From: CAZSPT01 sp964608895
GTDB taxonomy: Bacteria; Patescibacteriota; Patescibacteriia; 2-01-FULL-39-33
NCBI GenBank assembly: GCA_964608895.1
Contig: CAZSPT010000024.1
Location: 1 to 12,100, forward strand
Direction: 5' to 3'
Length of the DNA: 12,100 nt
Below, one piece after another: positions 7,210 through 12,100 of the stretch. The position numbers and the translations under genes were made by a program. The notes beneath the pieces are model-generated. The model had not been told where the DNA came from and did no database searches. It worked only from the letters and a program-made list of their open reading frames with translations. How positions within the stretch are numbered: the stretch's first letter is position 1; the number at the start of each line of letters is the position of its first letter.

Positions 7210-7376
7210 AGAATTAGAAAAGGTGACAAAGTGAAGGAAATCGCTGAGAGGTTTTGCCGCCGTCGGAAAATGTTTAAGAACGTCAGGATTGGAACCAGTA
7301 AATCAGTAAAATCGTTACTGATACTGATTTTACCGAAGCAAATTCAATGTTTTTATAATATTGAATGTTTTTTTTC
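7210..7376 (+). ncRNA. Candidate small RNA or nrdD leader
   Basis: This stretch follows a consensus promoter and ends in an intrinsic terminator. It holds a hairpin UUUU(g)CCG-CCGU-CGGAAAA (7252-7270). It also holds a 31-base segment (7300-7330) with two mutually exclusive stems: AAATCAGTA (7300-7308) can pair with TACTGATTT (7322-7330), or ATCAGTAA (7302-7309) with TTACTGAT (7315-7322). A TTG- or GTG-started ORF of 77 or 49 codons crosses it, but it would run through the terminator and ends in a Phe-rich tail, so coding is unlikely. I do not recognise any known RNA class: the TPP, SRP, tmRNA, RNase P and cobalamin riboswitch cores are absent. It could be a trans-acting RNA or an attenuator for nrdD. 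Boundaries are estimated. Confidence 0.4.
7342..7375 (+). terminator. Intrinsic terminator between leader RNA and nrdD
   Basis: A 10-bp stem, ATTCAATGTT (7342-7351) with AATATTGAAT (7357-7366) including one G-U pair, has a 5-base loop and is followed by eight T (7368-7375). It lies 23 bases before the nrdD ATG, so it either ends a separate small RNA or works as an attenuator for nrdD. The stem is AT-rich, so some read-through is likely. A TATAAT occurs across its loop (7354-7359) but lacks a good -35. Confidence 0.65.
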
Positions 7377-7398
7377 TTAAAATCCCTGTTTTTTTATT

Positions 7399-9441
7399 AT
7401 GGAGACTGAAATTCAAGAAGTTAAAAAAAGAGACGGAGCCATTGTTAAGTTTAATCAGGCCAAGATAACTCAGGCTGTTTTTAAAGCTTTAAAGGCGGTT
7501 GGCCGAGAAGATGAAAAACTTTCCCAAGAGCTTTCTGACAAAGTTGTTAAAAGATTGAATAATAAATTTCATTTTCGTTCAATTCCGGCAATTGAAGAAA
7601 TTCAAGATGTTGTTGAGGAAGTTTTAATGAAGCAGGGTTTGATTAAGGCGGTCAAATCTTATATTATCTATCGGGAGCAACATACCAGACTGCGGGAGAT
7701 GAAGAAGATGATTGATTCCAATGACGTTATTGAAGGCTATCTCAAGCAGCTTGATTGGCGGGTCAAGGAAAACGCCAATATGGCTTATTCCCTTCAGGGG
7801 CTGAATAATCATGTTGCTTCGGCGATTAGCGCCAATTATTGGTTGAATAAAATTTATCCTCCGGAAATTCGGGACGCTCATATTAACGGAGCGATTCATC
7901 TCCATGATCTCCAGCTTTTGGCGGTTTACTGTTGCGGTTGGGACCTTCAGGATATTCTCAAGGTCGGTTTTGGCGGTGTTGAAGGGAAAATTCACAGCAA
8001 TCCCCCGAAGCATTTGAGCGTTATTCTCGGCCAAATAATAAATTTTCTTTATACTTTACAGGGCGAAGCGGCCGGAGCCGAAGCTTTAGCTGATTTTGAT
8101 ACTTTACTCGCTCCGTTTGTCCGCTATGACGGCCTTGATCAAAAGGGAGTTAAACAGGCGCTTCAAGGTTTTGTTTTTGGAATGAATGTTCCGACCCGGG
8201 TCGGTTTTCAGACTCCTTTCAGTAATTTGACTTTTAATCTCACCTGCCCGTCCACTTTAGCCAATCAGCCGGTTGTCGTCGGCGGTGTTCCTCAGAAAGA
8301 GACTTATAAGGAATTTCAAAAAGAATCTGACATGATTAACAAAGCCTTTGCCGAAGTGATGATGGAAGGCGACGCCAAGGGGCGGGTTTTTACTTTTCCG
8401 ATTCCAACTTACAATATTTCTGAAAATTTTGACTGGGACAGCGATCTTTTAGAGCCAGTTTGGGAAATGACCGCTAAATACGGTATTCCTTATTTCGCCA
8501 ATTTCATCAACAGCGAAATGAAGGCTGAAGACGCCAGAAGTATGTGTTGCCGACTTCGATTAGATAACCGGGAGCTCCGGAAGCGGGGCGGCGGTTTGTT
8601 CGCCTCCAATCCTTTGACTGGTTCGGTTGGAGTGGTGACGGTTAATCTTCCCCGAATCGGCTATCTTTCCAAAACCAAAGACGCTTTTTTTAATCGGCTT
8701 GGTCAAATGATGGATTTGGCTCGCCAAAGCCTTCGGCTTAAGCGGAGGATTTTGGAAGATTTTACCGAGCAGGGCCTTTATCCTTACAGCGCTTTTTATC
8801 TTAAAAATATTCGGGAGCATTTTGGAGAATACTGGAAGAATCATTTTAACACTATTGGAATCAACGGTATGAATGAAGCCATGATTAATTTTATGGATCG
8901 TTCAATCGGCTCAAAGGCCGGTCGGGAGTTTTCTCTGGAAGTAATGAACTTTATGCTCAAACGGCTCGGCCAGTATCAAGAAGAGGATAATCAGCTTTAC
9001 AATCTTGAGGCGACTCCGGCTGAAGGGGCGACTTATCGATTTGCCAAAAAAGACAAAGAATTTTATCCCGATATTGTTGTCGCCAATGAGCAGGCTTATC
9101 AGGAAAGCGGAGCCGCTCCTTATTATACTAATTCCAGTCATCCGCCGGTTAATTTTTCTGATGATATTTTTGAAGTTTTGGAAAATCAGGACGAGCTTCA
9201 GATAAAATATACCGGCGGAACGGTTATTCACACTTTTTTGGGCGAAAGAATGCCTGACAGCAAAAGCACTAAGAATTTAGTCAAAAAAATTGCTGAGAAT
9301 TTCCGAATTCCCTATTACACTCTGACTCCGACTTTTTCAATTTGTCCGAAGCACGGCTATCTTTCCGGTGAGCATGAGTTCTGTCCGCTTTGCGATGAGG
9401 AAATCGGTTTTGTCAGAGAGCAGAAGGAAAAACTGCTTTAA
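7399..9441 (+). CDS. nrdD: Anaerobic (class III) ribonucleoside-triphosphate reductase, body lacking the glycyl radical loop
   Basis: This 680-residue protein reduces ribonucleotides to deoxyribonucleotides by radical chemistry in the absence of oxygen. It has an N-terminal ATP-cone allosteric domain (about 4-95). The NrdD barrel follows with IHLHDLQ (166-172), VYCCGWDLQDIL (176-187), GFGGVEGKI (190-198), the TFPIPTYN segment (332-339), and MCCRLRLDNRELRKRGGG (382-399), typical of the family's active-site region. The C-terminal metal site is visible as Cys649, His652, Cys662 and Cys665 (CPKH and CPLC). The protein then ends in an unrelated tail, EEIGFVREQKEKLL. The glycyl-radical motif that normally follows the zinc site by about 16 residues is missing and is encoded by the next gene. 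Without that partner this enzyme could not hold its radical. The ATG has no Shine-Dalgarno sequence. Confidence 0.95.
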   Translation: METEIQEVKKRDGAIVKFNQAKITQAVFKALKAVGREDEKLSQELSDKVVKRLNNKFHFRSIPAIEEIQDVVEEVLMKQGLIKAVKSYIIYREQHTRLREMKKMIDSNDVIEGYLKQLDWRVKENANMAYSLQGLNNHVASAISANYWLNKIYPPEIRDAHINGAIHLHDLQLLAVYCCGWDLQDILKVGFGGVEGKIHSNPPKHLSVILGQIINFLYTLQGEAAGAEALADFDTLLAPFVRYDGLDQKGVKQALQGFVFGMNVPTRVGFQTPFSNLTFNLTCPSTLANQPVVVGGVPQKETYKEFQKESDMINKAFAEVMMEGDAKGRVFTFPIPTYNISENFDWDSDLLEPVWEMTAKYGIPYFANFINSEMKAEDARSMCCRLRLDNRELRKRGGGLFASNPLTGSVGVVTVNLPRIGYLSKTKDAFFNRLGQMMDLARQSLRLKRRILEDFTEQGLYPYSAFYLKNIREHFGEYWKNHFNTIGINGMNEAMINFMDRSIGSKAGREFSLEVMNFMLKRLGQYQEEDNQLYNLEATPAEGATYRFAKKDKEFYPDIVVANEQAYQESGAAPYYTNSSHPPVNFSDDIFEVLENQDELQIKYTGGTVIHTFLGERMPDSKSTKNLVKKIAENFRIPYYTLTPTFSICPKHGYLSGEHEFCPLCDEEIGFVREQKEKLL

Positions 9442-9472
9442 TTTTTCAGAATTAAAAATAAATTTAAACATT

Positions 9473-9784
9473 ATGGAACAAGAAGAGAAAAAGCAAAAGC
9501 GCCAGCCTTGTGAAATTTATTCCAGAGTTGTCGGTTATATTCGTCCGGTCAATCAATTTAATCCCGGCAAGCGATCAGAGTTTCATGATCGAAAATATAC
9601 TAAAGTCAGCCAAGAAAAAGAAGCTGAGCCGGCTGAGCAGTCAAAAAATTATTCGGTTACTGAATCGCCTTCTTCAGAATTGAAAGATGAATCAAATTTT
9701 TATTTTTCAAAAACTATTGTTGAGGATTCAGCCGCCGAGAAAAGTTCCCAGTCTGATTCTTTTTCATCCCATCCTCGGATTTAG
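9473..9784 (+). CDS. Stand-alone glycyl-radical subunit of anaerobic ribonucleotide reductase
   Basis: This 103-residue protein begins with a charged stretch (1-10), followed by QPCEIYSRVVGYIRPVNQF (11-29) and NPGKRSEFHDRKY. This is the C-terminal glycyl-radical loop of class III NrdD, with Gly21 as the expected radical carrier. The remaining 55 or so residues are Ser/Glu/Lys-rich, low in complexity and unlike the usual NrdD end. It lies 31 bases after the nrdD stop, in the +1 frame, and 11 bases before nrdG, the activase that would generate its radical. It should dock into the NrdD body to restore the enzyme, similar in principle to the detached radical domain GrcA/YfiD for pyruvate formate-lyase. 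The frame stays open upstream to 9368, so a fusion by +1 frameshift is also possible. ATG 9473 was chosen because the upstream part only overlaps nrdD codons. Confidence 0.88.
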   Translation: MEQEEKKQKRQPCEIYSRVVGYIRPVNQFNPGKRSEFHDRKYTKVSQEKEAEPAEQSKNYSVTESPSSELKDESNFYFSKTIVEDSAAEKSSQSDSFSSHPRI

Positions 9785-9795
9785 TTTGTTTTTAG

Positions 9796-10503
9796 ATGAA
9801 AATTGGCGGTTTACAACCAACGACTCTTTTGGATTATCCCGGGAAAACCGCGGCAATTATTTTTAGCAGTGGTTGTAATTTCCGCTGTCCTTTCTGTTAT
9901 AATTTTAAGCTGGTTTTACCGGAAAAAATTACTGAATCTTCTTTGATTCCCGAGGCTGATATTTTTGATTTTTTAACCAGGCGAAAAAAGTATCTTGACG
10001 GAGTCGTCATTACCGGCGGCGAACCAACGGTTCAGCTGGATTTGGTTGATTTTTGCCGACAGCTGAAAAAACTCGGCTATTTGGTAAAAGTTGACACCAA
10101 CGGATCCAATCCGGAAGTCATCAGCCGGTTGTTGGAGGCGGATTTGGTTGATTATTTTGCCATGGATCTTAAAGCGCCTTTGGAGCGCTATCAAAAATTC
10201 ACCGGCCGGCCGGTTGACGTCAGCCGAATAAAAAAAAGTATTGAGTTGATTATAAAAAGCGGTTGTTCTCATGAATTCCGGAGCACTTTGATTAAAGGGG
10301 AAGGCTGGCATCAGCCCGAAGATATTTCTCAAATGGTCCGCTTAATTCAGGGAGCGGAAAAGTATTTTCTCCAAGTGTTCAATTCTTTTGGCAACCAGGT
10401 GATTGACCCCGATTTTAACGGTCAGAGATTCACTTCAGAAGAAATGAATCAATTGGCCGAGCAGGCTCGGCGGCATTTCAAGGATTGTCGGATTCGGGGT
10501 TGA
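9796..10503 (+). CDS. nrdG: Anaerobic ribonucleotide reductase activating protein (radical SAM)
   Basis: This 235-residue radical-SAM enzyme has its [4Fe-4S] motif CxxxCxxC at Cys27, Cys31 and Cys34 (SGCNFRCPFCYN). It also has the GGEP-type SAM-binding motif (TGGEPTVQ, 73-80) and DTNGS at about 98-102. The N-terminus MKIGGLQPTTLLDYPGKTA matches the NrdG2-like family, longer than the E. coli form of about 154 residues. It cleaves S-adenosylmethionine and places a radical on the NrdD glycine, which here would be Gly21 of the small protein encoded 11 bases upstream. The compact nrdD / radical subunit / nrdG order supports one operon. The gene ends in TGA. Confidence 0.93.
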   Translation: MKIGGLQPTTLLDYPGKTAAIIFSSGCNFRCPFCYNFKLVLPEKITESSLIPEADIFDFLTRRKKYLDGVVITGGEPTVQLDLVDFCRQLKKLGYLVKVDTNGSNPEVISRLLEADLVDYFAMDLKAPLERYQKFTGRPVDVSRIKKSIELIIKSGCSHEFRSTLIKGEGWHQPEDISQMVRLIQGAEKYFLQVFNSFGNQVIDPDFNGQRFTSEEMNQLAEQARRHFKDCRIRG

Positions 10504-10534
10504 TTTTCCAAGTTTTAGTAATTAAGTTAAAATT

Positions 10535-10867
10535 ATGGCTAAACAAGACCAACCAAACAAAAATTTTCAATCAGGCGAACTCCGGGAGTTACTTGAGAAG
10601 AATTTGGAATATACCGAAAAAATTTATCAAAACACCGTTAAAATCAAACGCCATCTTTTAATTCGGACGGTAATAAATATTATTTGGCTGATTTTAATCC
10701 TTACCCCGATTATTCTCGCCGTTATTTATCTGCCTCCGATTATTCAGAATTTTTTTCAAGAGTATCAAGAATTTTTCAAGGAATTTGAATTATTTGATTT
10801 TCAGAGCCAGCTGAACCAGCTTGAAGAATTAAAACAACTTAAAGAGCTGAAGCAGTTGAAACAATAA
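10535..10867 (+). CDS. Small one-TM protein of unknown function
   Basis: This 110-residue protein has a polar N-terminus (1-15), a short amphipathic helix-forming region (16-40), and one long hydrophobic segment (about 42-70) that should span the membrane. An acidic and aromatic stretch (QEYQEFFKEFELFDF) follows. The C-terminal LEELKQLKELKQLKQ is a short Leu/Lys/Glu repeat likely to form a helix or coiled coil. I recognise no family. It sits between nrdG (31 bases away) and prfB (5 bases away) and is probably cotranscribed with prfB. Composition and position argue for a real gene. Confidence 0.75.
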   Translation: MAKQDQPNKNFQSGELRELLEKNLEYTEKIYQNTVKIKRHLLIRTVINIIWLILILTPIILAVIYLPPIIQNFFQEYQEFFKEFELFDFQSQLNQLEELKQLKELKQLKQ

Positions 10868-10872
10868 TTTTT

Positions 10873-11967
10873 ATGGAAGAAATATTTTCAAAAATTAAAG
10901 GTTTCCGGCAGAAAATCTCTAGAAATTGGAGGTTACTTTGACTTGGCCGGCCGAGAAAAGGAGTTAAAGCGATTGGAAGAAAAGATTAATCAGCCCGGTT
11001 TTTGGGATAACCGAGCCGAGGCGGCCGAGATTTCCCGGCGATATCAGGACCAAAAGAATTGCCTTGATTATTGGAAAGACCTAAAACAAAGGGCCGCTGA
11101 GCTGGAGGAACTTGCCAAATTGGCGGCAAAAGACTCCGGGCTTTGGAAGGAAATTGCCGGCAAAGCAGAAGATTTGGAAAAAGAGCTTGCTCAAGCTGAG
11201 TTTGAGCTTCTTTTTTCCGGTCGCTACGATCGGGAAAACGCTTTGGTTTCAATTCATGCCGGAACCGGCGGTGTTGACGCCCAAGATTGGGCGGAAATGC
11301 TTCTTCGGATGTATCTTCGTTTTTCAGAGCGTCGGAATTTGAAGGTAAAAGTGGTTGAAAAAACCGTTGGCGCCGAAGCCGGCATTAAGAGTGCCATTTT
11401 GGAGGTAGCCGGACGCTGGGCTTACGGCTGGTTAAAGTCCGAGAACGGCGTTCATCGGTTGGTTAGAATTTCTCCGTTTGACGCCGAAAAAATGCGCCAT
11501 ACTTCTTTTGCTTTGGTTGAAGTTTTGCCGGAGCTGGAACAAATTGAAGAAATAGTTTTGTCAGACGATGATTTAAAGGTAGAGGTGATGCGGGCTTCTG
11601 GTCACGGAGGCCAGAGTGTCAACACTACTGATTCGGCAATTCGGCTGACTCATCTCCCGACTAAGATTTCGGTAAAATGCCAGAACGAGCGATCTCAGCT
11701 TCAAAATAAAAAAACCGCTTTAAAAATCTTAAAAGCCCGTCTTTTAAAGTATTATCAAAGTCGAAAGGAGCAAAAGGCAAAAAAAATAAAAGGAGAATAT
11801 CATCAAGCCGAATGGGGCAACCAGGCTCGTTCTTATGTCCTTCAGCCTTATCAACTAGTCAAAGATCATCGNNNNNNNNNNGCGGATATCAAAGTCAGGA
11901 AGTTGAGGCGGTTCTTGACGGAAAATTGGAAAATTTTGTTGAAAGTTTTCTTCGAATAAGGAAATAA
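10873..11967 (+). CDS. prfB: Peptide chain release factor 2, with programmed +1 frameshift
   Basis: RF2 ends translation at UGA and UAA. The gene starts at ATG 10873, runs 22 codons to an in-frame TGA (10939-10941), and continues in the +1 frame from GAC at 10940. The main part has the coiled-coil domain, the stop-recognition tripeptide SPF (about residues 200-202, in RISPFD), and the catalytic GGQ (about 245-247, in SGHGGQSVN). It is about 360 residues long, as usual. A 10-N assembly gap (11872-11881) sits in the conserved C-terminal VKDHR region. After it, the frame that matches RF2 is GGA TAT CAA from 11884, giving GYQSQEVEAVLDGKLENF and ending at TAA 11965-11967. The uncorrected frame ends at 11959 with non-RF2 sequence. 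It starts 5 bases after the upstream gene. Confidence 0.95.
10928..10942 (+). promoter_or_regulatory. prfB programmed +1 frameshift site with internal SD
   Basis: GGAGG (10928-10932), TTA, CTT (10936-10938), TGA (10939-10941), C. The spacing of three bases between the SD-like sequence and the CTT slip codon is the same as in E. coli prfB (AGGGGG TAT CTT TGA C). When RF2 is scarce the ribosome slips from CUU to UUU and reads GAC, completing RF2. When RF2 is abundant it stops at UGA. This is the classic autoregulation. Confidence 0.95.
11872..11881. other. Assembly gap (10 N) inside prfB
   Basis: Ten N replace part of the conserved RF2 C-terminal region. Reading frames on either side agree with RF2 only if the missing length leaves remainder 2 when divided by 3 (for example 2 or 5 bases). 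Ten does not, so the run is a placeholder of arbitrary length. An error in the bases next to the gap is also possible. Confidence 0.9.
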
Positions 11968-11979
11968 TTGCTCCTAAAA

Positions 11980-12100
11980 ATGAATTTCCAGGAGGTTAAA
12001 AACCAGCCGGCAAATTTTTTTTTCTTTTGTCTGTTGGCTTTTATTTTTGGGATTGCTTTGGGTAATTTTGTTGATTGGGACGAATTTACTGTTTTTTGTT
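11980..12100 (+). CDS. N-terminal fragment of a membrane protein, possibly ComEC-like
   Basis: From ATG 11980 the frame is open to the window edge (40 codons). The peptide has a short polar start (MNFQEVKNQPA) and a hydrophobic helix (FFFFCLLAFIFGIALGNFV), then WDEF. The IFGIALGNF pattern resembles the first transmembrane helix of ComEC/Rec2 DNA-uptake channels, which are widespread in Patescibacteria, but 40 residues are too few to be sure. It starts 12 bases after the corrected prfB stop without a Shine-Dalgarno sequence. Confidence 0.5.
   Translation, partial: MNFQEVKNQPANFFFFCLLAFIFGIALGNFVDWDEFTVFC

Noticed and set aside
7189..7215. tRNA D-arm-like sequence (GGGAGTATAATGGTATTAG)
   Set aside because: No anticodon arm, T-loop or acceptor stem follows; the TATAAT is explained by the promoter.
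7242..7300. TPP riboswitch (CTGAGA at about 7244, then GAACGTCAGG...GGAACCAG)
   Set aside because: The pyrophosphate-sensor part (GCGnAGGGA) and the matching P1/P2 stems are missing, and the downstream gene is nrdD, not a thiamine gene.
7278..7300. SRP RNA domain IV look-alike (GTCAGG...GGAA)
   Set aside because: The bases flanking the GGAA loop cannot pair, and the conserved AGCAGCC side is absent.
7336..7359. Second promoter for nrdD using TATAAT at 7354-7359
   Set aside because: The best -35 candidate (TTACCG, 18 bases upstream) is poor, and the TATAAT is accounted for by the terminator hairpin; left unannotated, not excluded.
7147..7380. 77-codon ORF (TTG start) between ftsZ and nrdD
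   Set aside because: It runs across the consensus promoter, the hairpins and the terminator, has no homology I recognise, no plausible start signal, and ends in a terminator-derived Phe-rich tail.
9368..9472. Upstream extension of the radical-subunit gene to ATG 9368
   Set aside because: This part overlaps the conserved nrdD zinc-site codons in another frame and its translation is not NrdD-like; ATG 9473 starts just before the conserved motif.
1..12100. CRISPR arrays, insertion sequences, attachment sites, rRNA or tRNA genes
   Set aside because: No regularly spaced palindromic repeats, transposase motifs, terminal inverted repeats or RNA gene cores were seen on either strand.

Overview
The window looks like chromosomal sequence from a Patescibacteria (CPR) bacterium, most like Parcubacteria. 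This is inferred from three things: small streamlined genes with AT-rich spacers, a ybeY / ftsA-ftsZ / class III ribonucleotide reductase / prfB neighbourhood, and membrane-anchored proteins carrying Asp-rich thrombospondin type-3 (TSP3) repeats. All genes are on the + strand. UGA is used as a normal stop (the VWA gene and nrdG end in TGA) and RF2 is present, so the standard bacterial code applies rather than the UGA=Gly code of Gracilibacteria/SR1. None of the 11 gene starts seen here has a Shine-Dalgarno sequence. The one clear SD-like GGAGG lies inside prfB, where it belongs to a programmed frameshift site.

Layout: (1) positions 2-1945, the 3' part of a large secreted or surface protein with TSP3 repeats, two Cys-rich motifs and a von Willebrand factor A (VWA) domain with an intact MIDAS. 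(2) After a promoter at 1949-1977, an apparent operon of two related TM + Asn/Asp-rich linker + TSP3 proteins (2011-2829, 2841-3977) followed 2 bases later by ybeY (3980-4441). (3) A promoter interlocked with a small hairpin at 4497-4525, then ftsA and ftsZ, the divisome core. (4) A 350-base gene-free stretch (7049-7398) holding a 17-bp palindrome, a likely ftsZ terminator, a consensus sigma70-type promoter whose -35 sits in an inverted repeat, and a roughly 170-nt transcribed leader or small RNA that ends in an intrinsic terminator just before nrdD. (5) The anaerobic ribonucleotide reductase locus: nrdD body, a separate 103-aa protein carrying the glycyl-radical motif, and the radical-SAM activase nrdG. 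(6) A small one-TM protein, prfB with the CTT TGA C +1 frameshift site, and the start of a membrane protein (possibly ComEC).

The strongest observation is that NrdD is split between its C-terminal zinc site and its glycyl radical loop. The radical loop is encoded as a stand-alone small gene in another frame, 31 bases downstream. The nrdD stop context (CTT TAA, with the +1 frame open all the way into the radical gene) resembles the slip codon of the prfB site 1.5 kb away, so a programmed +1 fusion is possible but unproven. Other points: a 10-N assembly gap near the end of prfB has the wrong length, so simple translation gives a false C-terminus; and a likely regulatory RNA lies upstream of nrdD.
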